64,000 nt of DNA from Streptomyces cinerochromogenes (GCF_014648635.1 NZ_BMRM01000015.1:124001-188000), one strand, 5' to 3'; numbered from the stretch's first letter, positions 38,853 to 46,698 are shown. Notes: generated by a model not told the origin, from the sequence alone. Program-made: numbers and translations.

Positions 38853-38868
38853 TACTTGCAAGTAGGAT
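38853..38868 (+). promoter_or_regulatory. TACTTGCAAGTA palindrome overlapping a -10-like box
   Basis: A perfect 12-bp palindrome (38853-38864) is followed by and overlaps TAGGAT (38863-38868), about 55 bp upstream of the aldehyde dehydrogenase start. Such ACTTGCAAGT cores are typical operators of MarR- or TetR-type repressors. No gene for one is adjacent. Confidence 0.55.
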
Positions 38869-38922
38869 GACGTCCGCTCAGGCATGCACGGATCTGGTGT
38901 CCGCTAGCGATTGAGGGATCAC

Positions 38923-40383
38923 ATGTCGTCCTACTTCACCGACCTGGCCCAGCAGTACATCGACGGCGAGTGGCGCCCGGGCACCGGGTCCTGGGACGTC
39001 ATCGACTTCAACCCCTACGACGACGAGAAGCTGGCCTCCATCACGGTGGCCACGGTCGACGAGGTGGACCAGGCCTACCGGGCCGCCGCCCGCGCCCAGC
39101 GGAAGTGGGCCGAGACCAACCCCTACACCCGGCGCGCGGTCTTCGAGCGGGCCCTCAGGCTGATCGAGGACCGCGAGCAGGAGATAGCCGACCTGATCAT
39201 CGCGGAGCTGGGCGGCACCCGTGTGAAGGCCGGTTTCGAGCTGCACCTCGCCAAGGAGTTCCTGCGCGAGTCGATCCATCTGGCGCTGCGCCCCGAGGGC
39301 AGGATCCTGCCCTCCCCGACCGAGGGCAAGGAGAACCGCGTCTACCGGGTGCCGGTCGGCGTGGTGGGCGTGATCAGCCCCTTCAACTTCCCCTTCCTGC
39401 TCTCCCTGAAGTCGGTCGCGCCGGCCCTGGCGCTCGGCAACGCCGTGGTGCTCAAGCCGCACCAGAACACCCCGATCGCCGGCGGCACCCTGCTCGCGAA
39501 GATCTTCGAGGAGGCCGGGCTGCCCGGCGGCCTGCTCAACGTCGTCGTCACCGACATCGCCGAGATAGGTGACGCCTTCATCGAGCACCCGGTCCCGAAG
39601 GTCATCTCCTTCACCGGCTCCGACAAGGTCGGCCGGCACGTCGCCACCGTCTGCGCCCGGCACTTCAAGCGCGCGGTCCTGGAACTGGGCGGCAACAGCG
39701 CGCTGGTGGTGCTGGACGACGCCGACCTCGACTACGCGGTGGACGCGGCCGTCTTCAGCCGGTTCGTGCACCAGGGCCAGGTCTGCATGGCCGCCAACCG
39801 GGTCCTCGTGGACGCCTCCGTCGCCGACGAGTTCACCGAGAGGTTCGTCGCCAAGGTGAAGACCCTCAAGGTGGGCGACCCGCGCGACCCGGAGACCGTG
39901 ATCGGCCCGGTGATCAACTCGGCCCAGGCGAACGCGATCTCCGGCACCGTCGAGCAGGCCCTCGCCGAGGGCGCCACCGCCCTGGTGCGCGGCAGTACGA
40001 CCAACAACCTGGTCGAGCCGACCGTGCTCACCGGCGTCCCCGCGGGCTCCGCGCTGCTCCAGCAGGAGGTCTTCGGACCGGTCGTCTTCCTCGTCCCGTT
40101 CGACGGGGAGGAGGAGGCGGTCCGGATCGTCAACGACACCCCGTACGGCCTCAGCGGCGCCGTCCACACGGGCGACATCGAGCGGGGCGTGGCCTTCGCC
40201 AAGCGGATCGACACCGGCATGTTCCACGTGAACGACGGCACGGTCCACGACGAGCCGATCGTGCCCTTCGGCGGCGAGAAGCACTCCGGTCTCGGCCGCC
40301 TCAACGGCGAGACGACGCTGGAGGCGTTCACCACCGTCAAGTGGATCTCCGTGCAGCACGGCCGCAGCGGCTTCCCGTTCTAG
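38923..40383 (+). CDS. Aldehyde dehydrogenase (benzaldehyde/vanillin-type)
   Basis: A 486-residue NAD(P)+-dependent enzyme. GVISPFNFPFLLSLKS and KPHQNTPIAGG line the cofactor site. The general base Glu is in AVLELGGNSALV and the catalytic Cys in GQVCMAANR. The end, WISVQHGRSGFPF, resembles benzaldehyde and vanillin dehydrogenases, suggesting an aromatic aldehyde substrate; this is a weak inference. ATG 38923 follows GAGGG with 5 nt spacing. It is alone in its operon. The stop codon and last codons are repeated downstream in 25-bp units. Confidence 0.92.
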   Translation: MSSYFTDLAQQYIDGEWRPGTGSWDVIDFNPYDDEKLASITVATVDEVDQAYRAAARAQRKWAETNPYTRRAVFERALRLIEDREQEIADLIIAELGGTRVKAGFELHLAKEFLRESIHLALRPEGRILPSPTEGKENRVYRVPVGVVGVISPFNFPFLLSLKSVAPALALGNAVVLKPHQNTPIAGGTLLAKIFEEAGLPGGLLNVVVTDIAEIGDAFIEHPVPKVISFTGSDKVGRHVATVCARHFKRAVLELGGNSALVVLDDADLDYAVDAAVFSRFVHQGQVCMAANRVLVDASVADEFTERFVAKVKTLKVGDPRDPETVIGPVINSAQANAISGTVEQALAEGATALVRGSTTNNLVEPTVLTGVPAGSALLQQEVFGPVVFLVPFDGEEEAVRIVNDTPYGLSGAVHTGDIERGVAFAKRIDTGMFHVNDGTVHDEPIVPFGGEKHSGLGRLNGETTLEAFTTVKWISVQHGRSGFPF

Positions 40384-40460
40384 CCACCGCAGCGGCTTCC
40401 CTTACTAGTCACCGCAGCGGCTCGCCCTTCCAGCGACCGCAGCGGCTCGCCGTTCCAGCC
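40361..40460. repeat. 25-bp tandem repeat, four copies, derived from the aldehyde dehydrogenase 3' end
   Basis: Units at 40361-40385 (includes the stop codon TAG at 40381-40383), 40386-40410, 40411-40435 and 40436-40460 share the core CCGCAGCGGCT. Only the second keeps a TAG; in the third and fourth it has become CAG. Confidence 0.85.
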
Positions 40461-40501
40461 ACCCGGAGGCTTCCCCTGCCGGCCGGTTTTCTTCGGGCTC
40501 C

Positions 40502-40538
40502 CGGGCCATTGAGGACAGGAGCTGTCCTCAATGGCCCG
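40502..40538. promoter_or_regulatory. Perfect 17-bp inverted repeat upstream of the DinB-like gene
   Basis: The arms 40502-40518 and 40522-40538 are perfect complements around a 3-nt GAG loop. It could be a terminator for the aldehyde dehydrogenase gene or an operator for the DinB-like gene 63 bp downstream; no T-run follows. Confidence 0.6.
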
Positions 40539-40600
40539 TAGCGTCTTCTGTGTCGGGGAAACGGCCCCCGGCGACCCGGTCCGACGAAAGGCGGCACGAC

Positions 40601-41140
40601 ATGGTCACGCACGTTCCGGCGGAGGCGACGGGCGACGAGCGCGGGGCGCTGCTCGCGTTCGTCGAGGAACAGCGCGGCGGGATCCGCCGGGCGCTGCTCG
40701 GGCTGACCGAGGAACAGGCCCGTACCCGCCCCAGCGCCAGCGAGCTGTCCCTGGGCGGACTGCTCAAGCACGTCGCCGAGGTCGAGCAGGGCTGGCTCGC
40801 CCGGGCGAAGCAGGAGCCGCCGGCGGTGGTGCGCGACGAGTCGAACTGGCACGAGACCTTCCGGCTGGTCGGGGACGAGACGGTCGCCGCGCAGCTGGCG
40901 TACTGGGAGGGGGTGGCCGCCGAGACGGAGAAGTTCATCCGCTCCGCGCCCAGCCTGGACGACACCTTCCCGCTGCCGCCCGACCCGTGGTTCCCGCCGG
41001 AGGGCCGCGTCTCGCTGCGCTGGCTGTGCCTGCACCTGATCCGCGAGTTCGCCCGGCACGCCGGCCACGCCGACATCATCCGCGAGTCCCTGGACGGAAG
41101 GACCGCGTTCGAACTGGTGGCACTGGAGCAGGGCCGATAG
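40601..41140 (+). CDS. DinB-family (DUF664) putative metal-dependent protein
   Basis: A 179-residue four-helix-bundle protein. The metal ligands expected for DinB/YfiT proteins are seen as His in GGLLKHVAEVEQGWL and two His in LIREFARHAGHADIIRE. The family includes thiol transferases such as bacillithiol and mycothiol S-transferases; in Streptomyces mycothiol would be the partner, but no direct evidence exists here. ATG 40601 follows GAAAGG with 9 nt spacing; ATG 40550 upstream would add 17 residues without similarity. It precedes a PadR gene by 24 bp on the same strand. Confidence 0.85.
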   Translation: MVTHVPAEATGDERGALLAFVEEQRGGIRRALLGLTEEQARTRPSASELSLGGLLKHVAEVEQGWLARAKQEPPAVVRDESNWHETFRLVGDETVAAQLAYWEGVAAETEKFIRSAPSLDDTFPLPPDPWFPPEGRVSLRWLCLHLIREFARHAGHADIIRESLDGRTAFELVALEQGR

Positions 41141-41164
41141 CCGTACGGCCCTAACCTGGACGGC

Positions 41165-41782
41165 ATGTCAGCGATCCGTCTCCTCGTGCTGGGCGCGGTC
41201 CGTCAGCACGGACGGGCCCACGGCTACCAGGTCCGGGGCGACCTGGAGTACTGGGGCGCGCACGAGTGGTCCCACGCCAAGCCGGGCTCGATCTACCACG
41301 CCCTGAAGCAGATGGCGAAGCAGGGACTGCTGCACGCGCACGAGATCGCGCCGTCCACGGCGGGCGGGCCGCCGCGCACCGAGTACGAACTCACCGACAG
41401 GGGCACCGCGGAGTACTTCGCCCTGCTGCGGGACGCGCTGGTCACCTACGACCAGCGGGGCGACGTGAAGACGGCCGCCGTCGGCTTCATGGTGGACCTG
41501 CCGAGAGCCGAGGCGGTGGCCCTGCTGAAGGAGCGGACCCGGCGGATCGCCGCGTGGCGGTCCTCGGTCACCGAGCACTACATCCCCGAGGGGGGTCCCG
41601 AACAGCTGGGCCACATCGGCGAGATCATGAACATGTGGGTCCACACGGCCGACTCCGAGGCCGAGTGGACCCGCGGACTCGTCGAACGCATCGAGAACGG
41701 CGCCTACACCTTCGCCGACGAGGGCGAACCGTTCGCCGGCCTCCTCGCCGAGGACGCGGGGCGCCAGCCGGACCCGGGCTGA
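41165..41782 (+). CDS. PadR-family transcriptional regulator
   Basis: A 205-residue regulator. The winged helix reads LLVLGAVRQHGRAHGYQVRG, WSHAKPGSIYHALKQMAKQG, then TEYELTDRGTAEYFALL; the C-terminal helical domain (EAVALLKERTRRIAAWRSSV) mediates dimerisation. Ligand and targets are unknown. The ATG lies 7 nt after TAACCT (41152-41157) and has no ribosome-binding site, so a leaderless transcript starting in the gap after the DinB-like gene is likely. It is convergent with the glutamate decarboxylase gene, 14 bp apart. Confidence 0.9.
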   Translation: MSAIRLLVLGAVRQHGRAHGYQVRGDLEYWGAHEWSHAKPGSIYHALKQMAKQGLLHAHEIAPSTAGGPPRTEYELTDRGTAEYFALLRDALVTYDQRGDVKTAAVGFMVDLPRAEAVALLKERTRRIAAWRSSVTEHYIPEGGPEQLGHIGEIMNMWVHTADSEAEWTRGLVERIENGAYTFADEGEPFAGLLAEDAGRQPDPG

Positions 41783-41796
41783 TCCAAACGAAACCC

Positions 41797-43203
41797 CTAG
41801 TGGTGGAACCCGGTCGCCGCGCCCTTGTCCCGGGTCAGCGGGTGCGGCTGCCGGCGCAGCTCGGGCAGCAGCCGGGCCAGGTCGTCCAGGAACAGGTCGG
41901 CCAGGTCGTGGGAGAAGCCGTTGCGGCACACGATCCGCAGCACGGACAGGTCCTCGCGGTGCGCCGGGAAGGTGTAGGCGGGCACCAGCCAGCCGCCCTC
42001 GCGCAGCCGCCGGGAGAGGTCGAAGACGTCGTACGACGTGACGTCGTCGGCCGTGGTCAGCGCGAACACCGGGAGCTGGTCGCCGCGGGTGAGCAGCCGG
42101 AAGTCGCCGAGCGCCGCGAGCCGGGAGGCGAGCGAGGTCGCCACCTCCCGGGTCGACCGCTGCACCGCCCGGTAGCCCTCGCGGCCGAGCCGCAGGAACG
42201 TGTAGTACTGCGCCACCACCTGGGCGCCGGGCCGGGAGAAGTTCAGCGCGAAGGTCGGCATGTCGCCGCCCAGGTAGTTCACCCGGAAGACCAGCTCCTC
42301 CGGCAGCGCCTCCTGGTTCCGCCACAGCGCCCAGCCGACGCCCGGGTAGACCAGCCCGTACTTGTGGCCGGAGCAGTTGATCGACGCCACGCGCGGCAGC
42401 CGGAAGTCCCACACCAGGTCCTCGTCCAGGAACGGCGCCACCATCCCGCCGGACGCCCCGTCCACGTGCACCGGGATGTCGAGGCCGGTGCGCTCCTGGA
42501 GGGCGTCCAGAGCGGCGCACAGCTCGGCGACCGGCTCGTAGGAGCCGTCGAACGTCGAGCCGAGGATGCCGACGACCCCGATGGTGTTCTCGTCGCACAG
42601 CTCCACGGCGGCCTGCGGGTCGATGTGGAACCGCTCGCCCTCCATGGGGACCAGCCGGGCCTCCACCTCCCAGAAGGCGCAGAACTTCTCCCAGCAGACC
42701 TGGACGTTGATGCCCATCACCAGGTTGGGCCGCGCCCCCGGGTACCGGTCGGTGTTCCGCTTCGCCCAGCGCCGCTTCAGGGCCATCCCGGCGAGCATGC
42801 ACGCCTCGCTCGACCCGGTGGTGGAGCAGCCCACCGCGGCCGACGGGTCCGGGGCGTTCCACAGGTCGGCGAGCATCGCCACGCAGCGCCGCTCCAGCTC
42901 GGCCGTGCGCGGGTACTCGTCCTTGTCGATCATGTTCTTGTCCCGGCACTCCGCCATCAGCACCCCGGCCTGCGGCTCCATCCAGGTGGTGACGAAGGTG
43001 GCCAGGTTCAGCCGGGAGTTGCCGTCCAGCATCAGCTCGTCGTGCACCAGCTGGTACGCCGTGGCCGGGGGCAGCGGGGCGTCCGGGAGCCGGTGGGTGG
43101 GAGGGGCCTCGGTCATGCCGCCGACGGGATCGGCCTCCCCGAAGAACGGGTTGACCGACACCGTCCGCGTCTCGTCCCGCTCGGGACCTTGGTGCAGGGC
43201 CAT
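41797..43203 (-). CDS. gadB: Glutamate decarboxylase
   Basis: A 468-residue PLP enzyme that converts glutamate to GABA and consumes a cytoplasmic proton. The PLP lysine is in SINCSGHKYGLVYPGVGWAL. The conserved N-terminal region NLATFVTTWMEPQAGVLMAE is present, with the GCSTTGSSEACMLAGMALKRRW cofactor loop following it. The ATG at 43203 has AAAGG nearby (minus strand). It is directly downstream of the ClC-type channel gene, and both read leftward, so they may be one unit for acid stress. The start region of the gene is itself part of a 45-bp tandem repeat. Confidence 0.94.
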   Translation of the reverse strand: MALHQGPERDETRTVSVNPFFGEADPVGGMTEAPPTHRLPDAPLPPATAYQLVHDELMLDGNSRLNLATFVTTWMEPQAGVLMAECRDKNMIDKDEYPRTAELERRCVAMLADLWNAPDPSAAVGCSTTGSSEACMLAGMALKRRWAKRNTDRYPGARPNLVMGINVQVCWEKFCAFWEVEARLVPMEGERFHIDPQAAVELCDENTIGVVGILGSTFDGSYEPVAELCAALDALQERTGLDIPVHVDGASGGMVAPFLDEDLVWDFRLPRVASINCSGHKYGLVYPGVGWALWRNQEALPEELVFRVNYLGGDMPTFALNFSRPGAQVVAQYYTFLRLGREGYRAVQRSTREVATSLASRLAALGDFRLLTRGDQLPVFALTTADDVTSYDVFDLSRRLREGGWLVPAYTFPAHREDLSVLRIVCRNGFSHDLADLFLDDLARLLPELRRQPHPLTRDKGAATGFHH

Positions 43204-43380
43204 GGGATGTGCCTTTCAGGGGTTCGGCGGACCGTGGTGCGGGGCCGCGGGATGTGGTGTGCAGGGGTTCGGCGGACCGTGGTGCGGGGCCGCGGGATGT
43301 GGTGTGCAGGGGTTCGGCGGACGGTGGTGCAGGGCCACGGGACGAGCCTTCCGGGGGTTCAGCGGACCGGGGTGCCGTCC
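43191..43380. repeat. 45-bp tandem repeat between the ClC channel gene and gadB
   Basis: Units at 43221-43265, 43266-43310 and 43311-43355 are flanked by partial units: 43191-43220 carries the gadB start codon and 43356-43380 the ClC stop codon. 43221-43265 and 43266-43310 are identical. Because 45 is a multiple of three, the units stay in frame with gadB and would encode 15-residue repeats if read through, but a TGA at 43216-43218 interrupts. Confidence 0.88.
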
Positions 43381-44642
43381 GCGCGCAGCTGCATCTCCGG
43401 GCGGCCCGTCACCAGCAGCCAGGCGGGCAGCGAGGCGATGCACAGCAGGGCGGTGATCGCCGGGGAGGCGACCAGCACGGCGGCGGTGAACAGGCTCACC
43501 CAGCCCTGCCGGGTGATCGCCAGGAGCATGCCGAGGACGGCCGTGGCCACGCCCAGCGAGGGGTGCACGGCCGGGACGAGCGCGTGGGCGGCGAGGCCCA
43601 GGGCGGTGCCGACGAAGACGGCGGGGAAGATCCGGCCGCCCCGGAACCCGCAGGACGCGGCGACGAGCAGCGCGGCCAGCTTCACCACCGCCATCGTCGC
43701 GAACTGCCCCGCCGACCAGCCCTGCGGGTCACGGGCCAGCTCCCCGACCTCGGAGAGCCCCTTGAACAGCGTCAGCCGGCCGCCCAGGGCGGCCAGGGCC
43801 GCCAGGACCAGCCCTCCGGCCGGAAGCATCAGCATCGGGTGCCGCAGCCGCCGGAAGGCCGCGTGGAGGTGGGGGAAGGCGTACACGGCGCACAGGCCGA
43901 GCACCGCGGCCGCCGAGGCGATCACGAGCGCGGCCAGCACGTCCACCGCGCGCGGGCGGCCCATGGGCGGCAGGCCCAGGTCGAGCGTCGGACGGGCCAC
44001 CAGGGCGGTCGTCATGGCCCCGCACGCGCCGGCCGTCAGCGGGGCGAACAGGTTGTCCCACAGCCGGCCCCGCATGGGCCGTCCCGCCAGCGCCTCGGAG
44101 ATGACCAGCGCCGCCGCCACCGGCGTGCCGAACAGCGCGCCGATCGTCGCCGCCTCCGCCAGCACCGGCCACAGGGTGCCCGGCGTCCGGGGCAGGAGGC
44201 GCGCGCCGAGCCAGGCCGCGAGGCCCACGTTCACGGCGATGACCGGGTTCTCCGGGCCGAGGCTCGGGCCGCCGGCCAGCATCAGCCCGACGGCCAGCAC
44301 CAGGCCCGGCAGCACGGCCGGCGGCAGGACCCGGGCGTCCAGCCCGAGGGTGGCGGGGTCGGGTCCGGCGTGTCCGGGCACCTTCCAGACCACCAGCCCC
44401 ACGGCGACACCGGTGGCCGTGAGCACGACGGACATCCACAGCACGGAGTACCGGCCCACCCCGAGCGCGTCCGGCAGCGGACCCCACAGCACCCGCTGGA
44501 GCCGCTCCGCCGCCGTGCTCACCCCGACGAAGACCAGGCTCGCGGCCACGCCCACGACGACGGCGGGCAGGATGAACGGCAGCAGAGCCCGTGCCGGGGC
44601 GGCCGGAGCGCTCGGGGGTGCCTGCGTCGTCTCCTGGACCAC
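43359..44642 (-). CDS. ClC-type ion channel or chloride/proton antiporter
   Basis: A 427-residue membrane protein with about 10-12 helices. ClC motifs are present in modified form: GPDPATLG in place of GSGIP, GPENPVIAVN in place of GREGPxxH with the gating Glu kept, and FRGGRIFPAVFVG for GGIFAP. It probably exchanges Cl- for H+ or conducts Cl-. Next to a glutamate decarboxylase this suggests acid resistance, as ClC antiporters support decarboxylase systems in E. coli. GTG 44642 follows GGTGAG; the in-frame extension to 44744 runs through the MerR promoter and was excluded. Confidence 0.85.
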   Translation of the reverse strand: MVQETTQAPPSAPAAPARALLPFILPAVVVGVAASLVFVGVSTAAERLQRVLWGPLPDALGVGRYSVLWMSVVLTATGVAVGLVVWKVPGHAGPDPATLGLDARVLPPAVLPGLVLAVGLMLAGGPSLGPENPVIAVNVGLAAWLGARLLPRTPGTLWPVLAEAATIGALFGTPVAAALVISEALAGRPMRGRLWDNLFAPLTAGACGAMTTALVARPTLDLGLPPMGRPRAVDVLAALVIASAAAVLGLCAVYAFPHLHAAFRRLRHPMLMLPAGGLVLAALAALGGRLTLFKGLSEVGELARDPQGWSAGQFATMAVVKLAALLVAASCGFRGGRIFPAVFVGTALGLAAHALVPAVHPSLGVATAVLGMLLAITRQGWVSLFTAAVLVASPAITALLCIASLPAWLLVTGRPEMQLRADGTPVR

Positions 44643-44694
44643 GCGCTCACCATAAGCGGACGAAACGGATGCAACATCCCGAACCGGATCCGGC

Positions 44695-44725
44695 TTGCAC
44701 CTCACGTGACGTGAGGCCTCAGCGT
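44695..44725 (+). promoter_or_regulatory. MerR-type promoter of the TipA-like gene
   Basis: The -35 TTGCAC (44695-44700) and -10 CAGCGT (44720-44725) are separated by 19 bp, the long spacer of MerR-activated promoters. The perfect palindrome CCTCACG-TGA-CGTGAGG (44700-44716) fills it. This closely resembles the tipA promoter as I remember it. Confidence 0.85.
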
Positions 44726-44754
44726 GGAGGCGTACCGACGACAAGGAGCGGAAA

Positions 44755-45516
44755 GTGAGCTACTCCGTGGGACAGGTCGCGGGGTTCGCCGGAGTCACGG
44801 TGCGCACCCTGCACCACTACGACGAGATCGGGCTGCTCGTCCCGAGCGAGCGGACGTACGCCGGCCACCGGCGCTACGGCGACGCCGACCTCGACCGGCT
44901 CCAGCAGATCCTGTTCTACCGGGAGCTCGGCTTCCCGCTCGACGAGGTCGCGGTCCTGCTCGACGATCCGGACGCCGACCCGCGCACCCACCTGCGCCGC
45001 CAGCACCGTCTGCTGACCGACCGGATCGAGAAGCTGCAGAGGATGGCCGCGGCCGTGGAGCACGCCTTGGAGGCACGCACGATGGGCATCAACCTGACGC
45101 CGGAGGAGCGGTTCGAGGTGTTCGGGGACAAGGACCCCGAGCAGTACGCCGAGGAGGTCGAGCAGCGCTGGGGCGGCACCGAGGCGTACGCCGAGTCGCA
45201 GCGCCGCGCGGCGGCCTACGGCAAGGAGGACTGGATGCGCATCCAGGCCGAGGTCGACGACTGGAACCAGCGGTACGCCGCCCTGGTCGCCGCCGGCGAG
45301 CAGCCGGCCGGCGAGGCGGCCATGGACCTGGCCGAGGAGCACCGGCGGTACATCAGCCGGTGGTACTTCGAGGTGCCGTACGAGATGCACCGGTGCTTCG
45401 GGGAGATGTACGTCTCCGACGAGCGCTTCAAGGCGTTCTACGACTCCCTGCACCCCGGCCTCGCCGAACACCTGCGCGACGCGATCCTCGCCAACGCGGA
45501 CCGGCGGACGTCCTGA
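44755..45516 (+). CDS. TipA-like MerR-family regulator
   Basis: A 253-residue regulator. The MerR HTH is YSVGQVAGFAGVTVRTLHHY, then DEIGLLVPSERTYAGHRRYG. The C-terminal TOCAT domain (residues 110-253) resembles TipAS, which binds thiopeptide antibiotics covalently. Cys in MHRCFGEMYVSDERF aligns with the reactive Cys of TipA; the second Cys of S. lividans TipA is not seen (YFEVPYEMH instead). An internal ATG at 45082 (Met110) with GGAGG 8 nt upstream matches the second start that makes the short form TipAS. It is expected to be induced by thiopeptides and to act on its own promoter. ATG/GTG: start is GTG 44755 after AAGGAGCGG. Confidence 0.92.
   Translation: MSYSVGQVAGFAGVTVRTLHHYDEIGLLVPSERTYAGHRRYGDADLDRLQQILFYRELGFPLDEVAVLLDDPDADPRTHLRRQHRLLTDRIEKLQRMAAAVEHALEARTMGINLTPEERFEVFGDKDPEQYAEEVEQRWGGTEAYAESQRRAAAYGKEDWMRIQAEVDDWNQRYAALVAAGEQPAGEAAMDLAEEHRRYISRWYFEVPYEMHRCFGEMYVSDERFKAFYDSLHPGLAEHLRDAILANADRRTS
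45082..45516 (+). CDS. TipAS-like short form from an internal start
   Basis: The same frame as the TipA-like regulator, starting at Met110 (GINLTPEERFEVFGDKDPEQ). GGAGG (45069-45073) is a perfect ribosome-binding site 8 nt before the ATG, inside the coding sequence. It would yield a 144-residue drug-binding domain without the DNA-binding part, as in S. lividans tipA. The effect is inferred to be drug sequestration. Confidence 0.65.
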   Translation: MGINLTPEERFEVFGDKDPEQYAEEVEQRWGGTEAYAESQRRAAAYGKEDWMRIQAEVDDWNQRYAALVAAGEQPAGEAAMDLAEEHRRYISRWYFEVPYEMHRCFGEMYVSDERFKAFYDSLHPGLAEHLRDAILANADRRTS

Positions 45517-45675
45517 CGCCCTGACGTCCTGGCCCGGAGCCCCGTCCCGGGCCCCGGGCGCCGGGCGGTACCGCGGTGGAACCCGGGGCGGCCCCGTCAC
45601 GTTGATAGTTTTGTACGGCGCCCCCCATCGACGTTCAGTCGCCGTAGCCGCCTTCACCCTCAGGAGCCCGGACCC

Positions 45676-46674
45676 GTGATGACACTCGCCCTCGGCCCGA
45701 GCTGGCTGGATCCCAACTATCTGCTCGACACGTACAGCATCTGGGGTCTGCTGCTCATCGTCTTCGCCGAGTCCGGCCTGCTCATCGGCTTCTTCCTGCC
45801 GGGTGACTCGCTGCTGTTCACCTGCGGCCTGCTGATCACCTCGGGCGACCTGGACTTCCCCCTGTGGGCCGCGATCGCCCTGATCTGCCTCGCCGCGGTC
45901 CTCGGCGACCAGGCGGGCTACATGTTCGGCAGGAAGGTCGGCCCGTCCCTGTTCAACCGCCCCGACTCCCGCCTGTTCAAGCAGGAGAACGTCACCAAAG
46001 CGCACGAGTTCTTCGAGAAGTACGGCCCCAAGTCCCTGGTCCTGGCCCGCTTCGTGCCGATCGTGCGCACGTTCACGCCGATCATCGCGGGCGTCAGCGG
46101 CATGAAGTACCGCTCGTTCCTGGTCTTCAACGTCATCGGTGGCGTCCTGTGGGGCGCGGGCGTCACGCTGCTCGGCTCCTGGCTCGGCAACATCGGCTTC
46201 GTCAAGAAGAACATCGAGGCGATCCTCATCCTGATCGTCCTCGTCTCGGTGATCCCGATCGCGATCGAGTTCCTGCGGGCCCGAGGCAAGGAGAAGAAGG
46301 CCGCGCAGAACCGGCCGCAGACCCGGCCCGAGCCCCCGCAGCAGCCCCAGTACCAGCAGCCCGCCCACCAGCAGCTCCCGGTCATGGACGACGCCACGAC
46401 CCGCCTGCGGCGCATCGAGCCGGAGCAGCCGTACCCGGCGCAGTACGACCAGCAGCAGTACCCGCAGGAGCAGCAGCAGTACCCGCACCACCAGCAGCAG
46501 TACTGGAACGAGGGCGGCTACGACAACCAGTACTACGACCAGCAGCAGCCCCACCAGCAGCACCAGCACCAGCCCCACCAGCAGCAACACCAGCACCAGG
46601 CCCACCAGCAGTACGACCAGAACCAGAACCCGTACCCGTACGACTACGACCAGGGCGACTACCGCGCCCCGTAG
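45676..46674 (+). CDS. DedA/SNARE-associated family protein with Gln/His-rich tail
   Basis: A 332-residue membrane protein. The DedA domain (residues about 1-205) includes FAESGLLIGFFLPGDSLLFT, a GDQAGYMFGRKVG helix, and ARFVPIVRTFTPIIAGVSGM. DedA proteins are lipid flippases or transporters coupled to proton motive force. The last 120 residues are a low-complexity tail of Gln, His, Tyr and Pro (QQPHQQHQHQPHQQQHQHQ), cytoplasmic and probably disordered. GTG 45676 has GGAG 9 nt upstream; ATG 45679 directly follows it. It is convergent with the ThrE-like gene, 24 bp apart. Confidence 0.9.
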   Translation: MMTLALGPSWLDPNYLLDTYSIWGLLLIVFAESGLLIGFFLPGDSLLFTCGLLITSGDLDFPLWAAIALICLAAVLGDQAGYMFGRKVGPSLFNRPDSRLFKQENVTKAHEFFEKYGPKSLVLARFVPIVRTFTPIIAGVSGMKYRSFLVFNVIGGVLWGAGVTLLGSWLGNIGFVKKNIEAILILIVLVSVIPIAIEFLRARGKEKKAAQNRPQTRPEPPQQPQYQQPAHQQLPVMDDATTRLRRIEPEQPYPAQYDQQQYPQEQQQYPHHQQQYWNEGGYDNQYYDQQQPHQQHQHQPHQQQHQHQAHQQYDQNQNPYPYDYDQGDYRAP

Positions 46675-46698
46675 GGCCCGGTACAGGGGCCCGGCTGC

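Noticed and set aside
43216..43443. 75-residue frame with PCTPHPAAPHHGPPN repeats upstream of gadB
   Set aside because: It is the translation of the 45-bp repeats overlapping the ClC gene end, has no ribosome-binding site and no family.
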